From NCBI GenBank assembly GCA_029820565.1, contig JALGUR010000018.1, positions 1 to 64,000 on the forward strand: a stretch of 64,000 bases of DNA. Direction: 5' to 3'. This stretch comes from Candidatus Zipacnadia bacterium. GTDB lineage: Bacteria; Armatimonadota; Zipacnadia; Zipacnadales; Zipacnadaceae. Positions within the stretch are counted from its first letter, which is position 1. Each line of letters starts with the position of its first letter. This document shows positions 16,743-24,156 of the stretch, piece after piece. The notes beneath the pieces are model-generated. The model had not been told where the DNA came from. It worked only from the letters and a program-made list of their open reading frames with translations, and searched no databases. A program made the position numbers and the translations under genes.

Positions 16743-16795
16743 ATAAGTAGTATTGTAGCGAAGTATGCTGTTGCCCCTCGAGGAGGCGAAGAGCA

Positions 16796-17683
16796 GTGAC
16801 GGAGAAATCAACCTGGCAGACTAAAGTGGGACTGGCTGAGATGTTACGGGGCGGGGTGATTATGGATGTGGTCAATGTCGAGCACGCCAAGATCGCCGAG
16901 GATGCCGGCGCGGTATCAGTAATGGCTTTAGAGCGGGTCCCCGCCGATATTCGTGCCGAAGGCGGCGTGGCCCGTATGGCCGACCTGCATATTATTGAAG
17001 ACATTATGGAAGCCGTTAGCATTCCAGTAATGGCAAAGTGCCGCATTGGCCATTTCGCCGAGGCCCAGGTGTTAGAGTCGCTTGGCGTTGACTTTATTGA
17101 CGAGAGCGAAGTGCTTACTCCGGCCGACGAGAGTTTCCATATCTGGAAACATGACTTCAAGGTCCCCTTTGTGTGCGGCTGCACCAATCTGGGCGAAGCG
17201 CTGCGCCGCATTGGTGAGGGTGCGGCATTGATTCGCACCAAGGGCGAGGCCGGTTCGGGGAATATCGTGGAGGCTACCCGGCATATGCGAACCGTGATGA
17301 CCGGAATTGAGCACCTTAAAGGCCTGCGTGATGACGAACTAATGACCGAGGCGAAGAATATGGGCGCGCCGTTTGAATTGGTGCAGCAAGTGGCCCACGA
17401 GCGCCGGCTGCCGGTGCCCAATTTTTCCGCCGGGGGCATCGCCACTCCCGCCGACGCCGCCCTTATGATGCAACTGGGCGCTGAGTCTGTCTTTGTGGGA
17501 TCGGGCATATTCAAGTCCGAGGACCCGTCCGAGCGCGCCGCGGCGATTGTCCATGCCACCACCTACTATGAGGACCCTCACGAGGTAGCCAAAGCCTGTA
17601 AGGGTCTGAAAGGCGCGGCGATGGTGGGCATTGATGTAGCCAGCCTTCCCGACGAAGAGCGAATGGCCACCCGAGGTTGGTGA
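16796..17683 (+). CDS. pdxS: Pyridoxal 5-phosphate synthase, synthase subunit
   Basis: A 295-residue protein starting at GTG 16796 with GAGGAGG upstream. PdxS makes PLP from ribose 5-phosphate, glyceraldehyde 3-phosphate and ammonia in a dodecamer that binds PdxT. It is a beta/alpha barrel with the two catalytic lysines in recognisable settings: VMAKCRIGH and [10 protein letters not shown]. Other landmarks are [35 protein letters not shown] and the C-terminal [32 protein letters not shown] phosphate-site region. Its partner pdxT is at 19471, separated by a glycosyltransferase gene rather than directly adjacent. Confidence 0.97.
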   Translation: MTEKSTWQTKVGLAEMLRGGVIMDVVNVEHAKIAEDAGAVSVMALERVPADIRAEGGVARMADLHIIEDIMEAVSIPVMAKCRIGHFAEAQVLESLGVDFIDESEVLTPADESFHIWKHDFKVPFVCGCTNLGEALRRIGEGAALIRTKGEAGSGNIVEATRHMRTVMTGIEHLKGLRDDELMTEAKNMGAPFELVQQVAHERRLPVPNFSAGGIATPADAALMMQLGAESVFVGSGIFKSEDPSERAAAIVHATTYYEDPHEVAKACKGLKGAAMVGIDVASLPDEERMATRGW

Positions 17684-17762
17684 GGCGGGTTTGCCCGCCA
17701 ACGCGGGACCCGCAGCGGCGGACGCCGGCTCCGGGACGGGCCTGCCGCCGACCGTACGCGAT

Positions 17763-19427
17763 ATGTCTATGAATCGCACTCGCCCGCAACTCGCAGTGTT
17801 GTGGCTGTTGCTGCTATTTATCCCACAGGCCGCGCTCCTGTACTTCTTCCGCGTTTTCACGGTAGATGATACCTGGATATTTTTGCGTTATGCACAGAAT
17901 CTGGCGGCGGGCCACGGCTTGGTGTTCAATCCCGGTGAGGCCGTTGAAGGCTATACTTCCTTCCTGTGGGCCATTCTCCTGGCCGGCGGGATAAAAGCCG
18001 GCGCCGACGGCCTTTTAGTAGCCCGGGTCCTGGGAGTGGCGCTGGCGCTGGCTACCACCGTCGTCGGTTACCTGCTGGGGCGGCGAGTGACGCCAAACGG
18101 TGGTTACCTCACCTTGCTGGCTCCGGCCGGTTTGGCCACCAGTGTGCCTCTGGGGGTGTGGGCGATGAGCGGGATGGGCACGGTGCTGTTCACCTTTTTT
18201 GTCACCCTCACCTTGTACTTGCACCTGCAATCTACCACCCCCCTCTGTGTCCCCCCGCATGCGGGGGGATATAGTCCTCCGTGTGTCCCCCCGCTTGCGG
18301 GGGGATATAACCCTTCCTGTGTCCCCCCGCTTGCGGGGGGATATAGAGGGGTAAGAACCGGGCGCTCTCACCCCTTCCTGGCGGCTGCCGGCTGGGTGTG
18401 CGGGTTAGCCGCTCTCAGCCGACCCGAGGGCTGGCTGTTTCTGGTCATCATACTCGGCCACCGCCTGTGGCGGCCCACCCGCCACGGACGCTGGGCCGAT
18501 GCCGTAGCCTACCTCGGGCCCTTCCTGGCCTTGACCGTGCCTCATCTATTGTGGCGCCACTCCTATTATGGCGATTGGGTGCCCAATACTTTCTACATCA
18601 AGGCGATACTCACCAAGGAGGCGGGCGTGCTGTATACCTGGAATTTTCTCCAGTTCCACGGTGGCCTGGTTTTCCTCGCCCTGTGTGCGCTGCCTCTGGC
18701 CCTGCGCCGGCGCAGCGAGGAGTGGACGGCAGTAGCGATGGTCGTGTTGTTATGGACGGTTTACGTGGCCCGGATGGGCGATTGGATGCCCCTGTTCCGC
18801 TTCTTCATACCTATCCTACCCCTATGCTTTGTCCTGCTACAGACTGGCGTAGTGGAACTGGCGCAGGCGCTGAGCAATGTAGCAGTCAGCCGCACCGGCC
18901 TGCGCCTGCTGGTAGGGCTGCTACTCCTGGCAGCCTCAGGGGCGCTTATCTGTCAAGTCCACGCCAACCGAGATCTGCGGGGGATGAGTCCGAATCAGTT
19001 ATACGCGCGAGTGGGCAGAGAGTTGCGACAATACGCTCAACCTGGCGATACTCTGGCCGCCATTGATGCCGGCGCCGTACCCTATTTCTCCGAGTTGCCT
19101 ACTACTGACATCATCGGTCTAACTGATGCTCACATCGCTCACACTCCGTACCAGTACTATGAGTTTGACCGCCCAATATTCGGACATGAGTACGCCGCCT
19201 GGCTGCGTTATGATGGTGCGTACATACTGGGCAAGAAACCTACCTTCATTGAACTTCCCACGGGAGGAAAGGTGCTGGCCGGCGGAGAAGTTATCTCCAC
19301 CCGGGGTGAAGTCTACCTGTTGATGGACGAGCCCGAATTTCAGGCCAACTATGTGCCGCTATTTGAACGAGGTCACTTGACAATCTTCATCCGCAAAGAC
19401 CAAGTCAAACAGCATCAGTTGAGATAG
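17763..19427 (+). CDS. Polytopic membrane glycosyltransferase with in-frame palindrome repeats
   Basis: The frame opens at TTG 17691, but those first 24 codons are Ala/Gly/Pro-rich and overlie a small palindrome. I prefer the ATG at 17763 or 17769, directly before the first TM helix, although no clear ribosome binding site is seen. The 554-residue product has about ten TM helices and the opening [38 protein letters not shown]. That is typical of AftB-like GT-C arabinofuranosyl/mannosyl transferases using polyprenyl-phosphate sugars, with catalytic Asp-Asp after TM1. Residues about 162-197 are three 12-residue repeats ([12 protein letters not shown]-like) encoded by tandem DNA palindromes, inserted in a hydrophilic loop before the [11 protein letters not shown] segment. 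It separates pdxS from pdxT. Confidence 0.8.
   Translation: MSMNRTRPQLAVLWLLLLFIPQAALLYFFRVFTVDDTWIFLRYAQNLAAGHGLVFNPGEAVEGYTSFLWAILLAGGIKAGADGLLVARVLGVALALATTVVGYLLGRRVTPNGGYLTLLAPAGLATSVPLGVWAMSGMGTVLFTFFVTLTLYLHLQSTTPLCVPPHAGGYSPPCVPPLAGGYNPSCVPPLAGGYRGVRTGRSHPFLAAAGWVCGLAALSRPEGWLFLVIILGHRLWRPTRHGRWADAVAYLGPFLALTVPHLLWRHSYYGDWVPNTFYIKAILTKEAGVLYTWNFLQFHGGLVFLALCALPLALRRRSEEWTAVAMVVLLWTVYVARMGDWMPLFRFFIPILPLCFVLLQTGVVELAQALSNVAVSRTGLRLLVGLLLLAASGALICQVHANRDLRGMSPNQLYARVGRELRQYAQPGDTLAAIDAGAVPYFSELPTTDIIGLTDAHIAHTPYQYYEFDRPIFGHEYAAWLRYDGAYILGKKPTFIELPTGGKVLAGGEVISTRGEVYLLMDEPEFQANYVPLFERGHLTIFIRKDQVKQHQLR
18240..18352. repeat. Tandem palindromic repeat array inside a coding region
   Basis: Three units start at 18246, 18282 and 18318, an exact 36-nt period. 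Each has the core tccccccgcNtgcgggggga. Outer arms cccctc (18240-18245) and gaggggt (18346-18352) pair with each other, enclosing the array. The reading frame stays open, each unit giving 12 residues. Related copies lie at 22590-22752 and 23361-23402. The flank atatagaggggtaag is identical here and at 22741-22753. Confidence 0.9.
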
Positions 19428-19470
19428 GACAAAATGCGCCCAAGACGCATTGGCGGATGGTAACGCAATT

Positions 19471-20046
19471 ATGACTGCACGGATAGGCATACTGGCACTA
19501 CAAGGCGATTTTGCCAAGCATCTGGAGGCGTTCTCCGAATTACACTGTGAGGCACTCCCTGTTAAACGTCCCCAGGAAGTGATGGACTGCCAGGGTCTGG
19601 TAATTCCCGGAGGCGAGAGCACGACCATCGGCCGGCTCTGCCAGCGTTTTGGGGTGGATGAAGCGATAATGGAACTTTACCAGCGTGGAGCGGCCATCTG
19701 GGGCACGTGTGCGGGGATGATACTTCTGGCCAAGGAAATTGAGGGCAGCGACCAGTGGCGGCTGGGGCTGATGGATATAGCCGTGCGCCGCAATGCCTTT
19801 GGCCGCCAGGTGGACAGTTTCGAGACCGACTTGACGGTGGAAGGTATACCCGACGGGCCAGTGCGCACCGTTTTCATCCGGGCCCCGTACGTGACTCGCG
19901 TCTGGGGAGATGCCAAAGGCATGGCTGCCTTCGACGATAAGATAGTAATGGTGCAACAGGGCAACCTGTTGGCTACCGCTTTCCACCCTGAACTGACCGA
20001 AGATAGGCGCGTCCAGCAATATTTCCTGGGTATGGTGCAACAATGA
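19471..20046 (+). CDS. pdxT: Pyridoxal 5-phosphate synthase, glutaminase subunit
   Basis: A 191-residue class I glutamine amidotransferase from the ATG at 19471. An upstream in-frame TTG at 19450 adds seven unlikely residues, and the ribosome binding site is weak. It supplies ammonia from glutamine to PdxS. Landmarks: IGILALQGDF, VIPGGESTTIGRL, the nucleophile in WGTCAGMILLA, FIRAPYV, and the catalytic His-x-Glu in AFHPELTEDRR. All triad residues are present. Its stop overlaps the start of the nucleotidyltransferase as ATGA. Confidence 0.97.
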   Translation: MTARIGILALQGDFAKHLEAFSELHCEALPVKRPQEVMDCQGLVIPGGESTTIGRLCQRFGVDEAIMELYQRGAAIWGTCAGMILLAKEIEGSDQWRLGLMDIAVRRNAFGRQVDSFETDLTVEGIPDGPVRTVFIRAPYVTRVWGDAKGMAAFDDKIVMVQQGNLLATAFHPELTEDRRVQQYFLGMVQQ

Positions 20047-20795
20047 AAGGCATAATCCTCGTAGGCGGTCTGGGCACGCGCCTGGCTCCGATGACCCGGG
20101 TTACTAACAAACACCTGCTGCCGGTGGGCCAGTTCCCGATGGTCTATTATCCGCTACATAGCCTGGTGGATGCGGGCATCCGCGACATAATGCTGGTTAC
20201 CGGGGGCAACAATCCCGGGGCGTTCCTGGAATTGCTCCGCGATGGCCGCGAATTCGGCCTGGACCACTTATATTTCACCTATCAGCAAGAACCCAAGGGC
20301 ATCGCCGACGCTGCGCGTTGTGCCCAACATTTTGTGGGGGATGATTGCTGCCTGGTGATGTTAGGCGACAATATCCTGGCGGGCAGCATTCGCCCCTTCG
20401 TGGAAGGCTACCAGCAGCAAGGCCAGGGCGCCAGGGTGCTGCTGGCGGAGGTCCCTGACCCGGAGCGCTTCGGTGTACCCGATTTTGATGAAGAAGGTAA
20501 TATCATCAATATCATTGAGAAACCAGACAGGCCTCCTTCCTCTTATGCAGTTATCGGCGTGTATATGTATGACCAACTCTTATGGGAGATTCTGTCCACT
20601 TTGCAGTTGTCCGACCGGGGCCAGTATGAGATAACCGACGTCCAGAATGCTTATTTGGAGCGCGGGCTGCTGACCTATGACACTATTGACTTCGCCTGGT
20701 CGGACGCCGGCACGCCCGAAAGCCTCTTCCGCGCTACCCAAATGGTGCACGACAGCGACTTCCTGCCCGTGGTCAATACGAAGCCGTCTCAATAA
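20043..20795 (+). CDS. Sugar-1-phosphate nucleotidyltransferase (RmlA-like)
   Basis: A 250-residue protein whose ATG overlaps the pdxT stop (ATGA). GGLGTRLAPMTRVTNKHLLPVG is the nucleotide-binding signature of glucose-1-phosphate thymidylyltransferase-type enzymes. It continues with PMVYYPLHSLVDAGI, YQQEPKGIADAA, MLGDNI (metal-binding Asp) and IIEKP. FAWSDAGTPESLF near the C-terminus is the usual sugar-contacting segment. It makes an NDP-sugar, most likely dTDP-glucose, from NTP and sugar 1-phosphate. The protein is of the short RmlA-like type. No rmlB, C or D genes are nearby, so the exact sugar is unproved. It is coupled to pdxT by overlap but unrelated in pathway. Confidence 0.9.
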   Translation: MKGIILVGGLGTRLAPMTRVTNKHLLPVGQFPMVYYPLHSLVDAGIRDIMLVTGGNNPGAFLELLRDGREFGLDHLYFTYQQEPKGIADAARCAQHFVGDDCCLVMLGDNILAGSIRPFVEGYQQQGQGARVLLAEVPDPERFGVPDFDEEGNIINIIEKPDRPPSSYAVIGVYMYDQLLWEILSTLQLSDRGQYEITDVQNAYLERGLLTYDTIDFAWSDAGTPESLFRATQMVHDSDFLPVVNTKPSQ

Positions 20796-20888
20796 ACTGG
20801 GCCAACGTGCAAATTCCAGGGAGGGACAGGCCGACGAGCCGGCGAATTACTTTCTGATCAGACCATCACACCGGGGAGACACGCCAGC

Positions 20889-21848
20889 ATGCCCAATGAA
20901 GGCGAACACATTGCGGAGAAGGCCGTAGAGGTAGCCGGAGAAATCGCCCCCGGCGGCTTCTGGCAGGAAGTGGCCCGCGAACTGCTGAAGCCCGGCACGT
21001 TGGCCGGGAAACTGGGCAGCATCATATTGATTCTGGCAGTAGTCGCCGTGGTCTACTGGCTGCTCAAGGTCGCTTTATGGCGGGCCCGCCGCCGCTTGGA
21101 GAAGAGTGCCGCTGCCGCCACCGGTCCGGTCCGCGCTCGACAGCAGCGTGCCGCCACTATCGTCTCCCTCGTAGGCAACATAATCAGGTGGGTAATAGTC
21201 CTGCTCGCCGGAATCTGGATATTAGGGGCTCTGGGAGTTAATCTGCTGCCGGTACTCACCGGCGTAGGCTTCTTAGGGGCAGCCGTGGCCTTCGGCGCTC
21301 AAACGCTGGTCCGCGATTTCGTCAGCGGGCTGTTCCTCCTTCTGGAGGGCCAATATGCCGTGGGCGACTACGTCAATCTGTCCGGCAACTTCGGCCTGGT
21401 GGAGCAAATTGGTCTGCGCGTAACCGTGCTGCGCGACCTGGATAACCAACTGCACCATATCCCCAACGGCACTATCACCAAGGTAACCGTCTATGAAGAG
21501 CCTTACGTCAACTATGTAGCCGAGGTCGCCTTGGCCACACCCAAGGACGCTAACAAAGTGCGAGGTGCTATTGAGGAGCTAAGTGCCGAACTGCGGGCCG
21601 AGTATCCCCTACATATCACTGGCATTGAGCCGGTCCACATTGACCAGGACCAACGCGGCATCACCTTGGTGCGCCTGCCTCTGACCATCTTCCCCACTCA
21701 GGACTGGATTGCCACCGAGCACCTGGTCGCCCGCATCCAATTACTGCTTGCCGAGTTGAGCATTGAGGTCCCCACCGGACTGCCCGTCCGCGTCTACCCC
21801 GACATCCGCCAACTAACCGGCGCCGCGGAAACTGAAGAGTATGCGTAG
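20889..21848 (+). CDS. MscS-family mechanosensitive channel
   Basis: A 319-residue protein, GGGGAG 10 nt before the ATG at 20889. It has an N-terminal amphipathic segment and TM helices near 40-58 and 98-118. The pore helix is GVGFLGAAVAFGAQTLVRDFVSGLF, and the beta domain is LEGQYAVGDYVNL...GLVEQIGLRVTVLRDLDNQLHHIPNGTI. The VPNG-like element is intact as HIPNG. A full C-terminal alpha/beta domain is present, unlike the short homologue at 16024. Tension-gated solute release protects against osmotic downshift. The promoter of the FHA cluster begins about 30 nt after its stop. Confidence 0.95.
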   Translation: MPNEGEHIAEKAVEVAGEIAPGGFWQEVARELLKPGTLAGKLGSIILILAVVAVVYWLLKVALWRARRRLEKSAAAATGPVRARQQRAATIVSLVGNIIRWVIVLLAGIWILGALGVNLLPVLTGVGFLGAAVAFGAQTLVRDFVSGLFLLLEGQYAVGDYVNLSGNFGLVEQIGLRVTVLRDLDNQLHHIPNGTITKVTVYEEPYVNYVAEVALATPKDANKVRGAIEELSAELRAEYPLHITGIEPVHIDQDQRGITLVRLPLTIFPTQDWIATEHLVARIQLLLAELSIEVPTGLPVRVYPDIRQLTGAAETEEYA

Positions 21849-21878
21849 CCACCCGTCACCTCGAACACCTTTCTAATA

Positions 21879-21907
21879 GTGACAGTGGCTGCCAATTTTG
21901 TTATAAT
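21879..21907 (+). promoter_or_regulatory. Near-consensus sigma70 promoter of the FHA/FtsW/PBP/PknB cluster
   Basis: GTGACA (21879-21884), 17-nt spacer, TATAAT (21902-21907). The -35 matches five of six positions and the -10 all six. It lies between the mscS stop and the FHA gene start, 53 nt upstream of the latter. It makes the cell-wall signalling genes a separate transcription unit. Confidence 0.75.
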
Positions 21908-21960
21908 TTGGTTAAATACTCAGCCACAATTGTGACCATTCCAGCATGGAGTGACCAAGT

Positions 21961-22572
21961 ATGCCGGTTGGCATTTTTCTGACAATTGGCAAGTATGTGT
22001 TTGTGGCGCTGTTGTATTTGTTTGTGGTGTTGGTGTTCCGGGCCTTGGTAGTCCGGGTGACTGCGCGGCGGCCAGCGCCTACCCGTGTGCGGCGCCCAGT
22101 ATCAGCGCCCATCACATTCCAGCCCGTGGCACACCGGCAGGATGCCGGTGCCACTGAAACAGCCGTGCCGCCCGCAGAACAAGCCCAGCCGGCCCCTGCG
22201 AACCGCGTAGCGGCCGACTCCGGCACCATAGGCGAGGTTAGAGAACCCCGCCTACGCGAAGAAGGTGAGTATCCGCCGATGCTGGTCGTGCGGGCTTCGG
22301 CTGAGGCCGACCTGGAGCCTGGCCACACCTTTGCCTTAGCCGCAACCGTTACCATTGGCCGGGGCCCTCACAATACTATAGTCCTGTCCGGCCGTTATGT
22401 ATCCAAGGAGCACGCCGTAATCTACCTTCAAGAAGGCCAGTACCTGCTTGCCGACCAAAACTCCACCAATGGGACTTATCACAACGGCACGAGAATTACC
22501 GAGCCGGTGCCTCTGGCCGACGGCGACGAAATTACCATTGGCACTACCGTATTTGCGTATCAATCCACATAG
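21961..22572 (+). CDS. Membrane-anchored FHA-domain protein (FhaB-like)
   Basis: A 203-residue protein with GGAG upstream of the ATG. One N-terminal TM helix (GKYVFVALLYLFVVLVFRAL) is followed by a Pro/Ala-rich linker. The C-terminal FHA domain has the phosphothreonine-binding residues: VTIGRGPHNTIVLSG (Arg), RYVSKEHA (Ser, His) and STNGTYHNGTRI (Asn). FHA domains bind phosphothreonine, here probably made by the PASTA kinase encoded three genes downstream. The architecture and gene order match mycobacterial FhaB, which is phosphorylated by PknB. The linker includes about 15 nt shared with a repeat at 56506-56520. No PP2C phosphatase gene is seen in the cluster. Confidence 0.92.
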   Translation: MPVGIFLTIGKYVFVALLYLFVVLVFRALVVRVTARRPAPTRVRRPVSAPITFQPVAHRQDAGATETAVPPAEQAQPAPANRVAADSGTIGEVREPRLREEGEYPPMLVVRASAEADLEPGHTFALAATVTIGRGPHNTIVLSGRYVSKEHAVIYLQEGQYLLADQNSTNGTYHNGTRITEPVPLADGDEITIGTTVFAYQST

Positions 22573-22589
22573 CACCCATCCACTTTGCC

Positions 22590-22752
22590 CCCCTGTGTCC
22601 CCCCGCAAGCGGGGGGATAGGAGTTGCGCCCCCGGGTGTTGTGAGTAGAGAACCTCTGTCCCCCTCGCAAGCGGGGGGATAGGAGCTGCGCGCCCGGGGG
22701 TTGTCAGTAGAGAACCTATGTCCCCCCGCATGCGGGGGGATATAGAGGGGTA
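22590..22752. repeat. Intergenic tandem palindromic repeats
   Basis: Palindrome cores tcccc(c/t)cgcNNgcgggggga lie at 22598-22617, 22659-22679 and 22721-22740, about 61 nt apart. The intervening 40 nt are similar to each other (gtagagaacct shared), so these are tandem repeats rather than CRISPR spacers. The right end atatagaggggtaag is identical to that of the array inside the glycosyltransferase gene. The array ends just before FtsW, whose normal start codon is missing. Confidence 0.88.
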
Positions 22753-22832
22753 AGTAGTTAAGGAGTGAGCCATTCATAGATTCTGGCCGTCGCAACGAAA
22801 TTATTCTAATAGCCCTCACCACTGTCGTCGGA

Positions 22833-24113
22833 GTGGTAGGGCTGGCGCTGGTCTTTGCCGCCACTAATGAGCCGATAGCCCGGGCCTTGCGCGCGGCCGT
22901 GGTGCCCGGTGCGCTGCTGGCCGCTGCACTGCTGCTGGACATAATCCCCGGTCCCCGCGGCCGGCTGCTGCTGCCGATGGTGGCTCTGCTAACTACTCTG
23001 AGTGTGGTGTTTCTGTCTCGAATAGAGATGGTGCTGGCCACCAAGCAGATTATGTGGGTGCTGATGGGCAGCGCTTTGCTGGTGGCTACTTATTTTCTGA
23101 TAGATGATGTCAGGGACCTGGCCCGCCTGAAGTACTTGGCCGGGGGCAGTGCGGTGGCACTATTAGCCATAACTGCTGTATGGGGCACCGAGCAACACGG
23201 CGCCCGTCTATGGTTAGGTATTCCTGGCGCATTCTCCTTTCAGGCCGGCGAAGTCGCCAAACTGCTGATGGTTATCTTCTTAGCTGGCTACATAGCCGAA
23301 CGCGTCCCAACCTCCGGGCTCGGCCACCGCCGACCAGCCGCACGCCCCCACGCCCCGCTTACCCCCCTGTACCCCCCCGCTTGCGGGGGGATTATGGGGG
23401 GTTGCAAGTACTCTGCCCCGCTATTGATAATAGTGATTTTGGGGCTTGCTCTGCTTATCAGCCAACGCGATTTGGGGGCCGCTGCTTTATTCTTCGGGCT
23501 GTTTGTGGCAATGCTGTATCTGGGTACTGGCCGTAAAGATTACGCTGTGGGTGGCATTGCCGTGTTCTTAGCCGGGGCCGTAGCCGCCTACTATACCTTT
23601 CCCCACGCAGCCGCCCGAGTGCAGGCCTGGCTGAATCCCTGGCAAGCCCCGCAGCAGTCAGGCTACCAGCCTCTCCAGGCCCTGTTCTGCTTGGCGGAAG
23701 GAGGAATAGTCGGTACGGGTCTTGGGCGGATACCAATTGGTGCCCTGCCTGCTGCGGGGACCGATCTAATCCTGGCTGTAGTGGGCCACGATATAGGCCT
23801 GCTCGGCACGCTGGCTGTGGTTATGATGTATGCCTTCTTCTGCTTTCGGGCTTATGATATAGCCCGAGGTGCTACCGACCGCTTCGGTGCCCTATTGGCC
23901 GCTGGCATAGCCACCATATTTGCCCTCCAGAGCCTGCTTATCATCGGCGGGGTAGTCCGGCTCATCCCGCTCACCGGCATTACCTTGCCTTTCCTCAGTT
24001 ACGGCGGTACTTCAATGATTATCAATTTCATTGCCGTCGGCCTGTTAATGACAGTGGTGCGCGACTGTACGCGGCCCGAATCTGGCCGCCTCACCCTCTC
24101 CCCCTCTCCGTAG
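22833..24113 (+). CDS. FtsW/RodA/SpoVE-family peptidoglycan polymerase
   Basis: A SEDS-family membrane protein, lipid II glycosyltransferase partner of the class B PBP that follows. Landmarks: QHGARLWLGIPGAFSFQAGEVAKLLMVIFLA, QRDLGAAAL, ALFCLAEGGIVGTGLG and ITLPFLSYGGTSMIINF. GTG 22833 gives 426 residues but lacks most of the first TM helix, which is encoded in frame from about 22776 (NEIILIALTTVVGVVGLALV). There is no ATG, GTG or TTG between the stop at 22755 and 22833. An AAGGAG at 22760-22765 sits 10 nt before an ATA codon at 22776, a rare-start candidate. A repeat palindrome adds about 14 residues near 177-190. The C-terminus SGRLTLSPSP derives from another repeat. Confidence 0.9.
   Translation: MVGLALVFAATNEPIARALRAAVVPGALLAAALLLDIIPGPRGRLLLPMVALLTTLSVVFLSRIEMVLATKQIMWVLMGSALLVATYFLIDDVRDLARLKYLAGGSAVALLAITAVWGTEQHGARLWLGIPGAFSFQAGEVAKLLMVIFLAGYIAERVPTSGLGHRRPAARPHAPLTPLYPPACGGIMGGCKYSAPLLIIVILGLALLISQRDLGAAALFFGLFVAMLYLGTGRKDYAVGGIAVFLAGAVAAYYTFPHAAARVQAWLNPWQAPQQSGYQPLQALFCLAEGGIVGTGLGRIPIGALPAAGTDLILAVVGHDIGLLGTLAVVMMYAFFCFRAYDIARGATDRFGALLAAGIATIFALQSLLIIGGVVRLIPLTGITLPFLSYGGTSMIINFIAVGLLMTVVRDCTRPESGRLTLSPSP
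23361..23402. repeat. Palindromic repeat inside the FtsW gene
   Basis: Outer arms acccccc and ggggggt enclose the core cccccccgcttgcgggggg (23372-23390). The element is in frame and encodes [14 protein letters not shown] between a Pro/Arg-rich stretch and the next TM helix, so it lengthens a loop. It is the same family as the arrays at 18240 and 22590. Confidence 0.85.
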
Positions 24114-24131
24114 CGGAGAGGGGCCAGGGAT
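24092..24131. repeat. Palindromic repeat at the 3-prime end of the FtsW gene
   Basis: cccctctcc (24101-24109) and ggagagggg (24115-24123) form a 9-bp stem with a 5-nt loop. Flanking ccct/aggg extend the symmetry. The FtsW stop lies inside it, so the last ten residues come from the repeat. It is unlike the tccccccgc family in sequence. The absence of a T-run argues against a simple terminator. Confidence 0.7.
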
Positions 24132-24156
24132 AAGGCCCAGCAAAGAACCTGAGAGT

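Noticed and set aside
18246-18345. CRISPR array
   Set aside because: The repeats are full palindromes with 8-nt gaps, lie in frame inside a gene, and no cas genes are near.
22590-22752. CRISPR array upstream of FtsW
   Set aside because: The about 40-nt intervals are similar to each other, so they are part of a 61-nt tandem repeat and not spacers.
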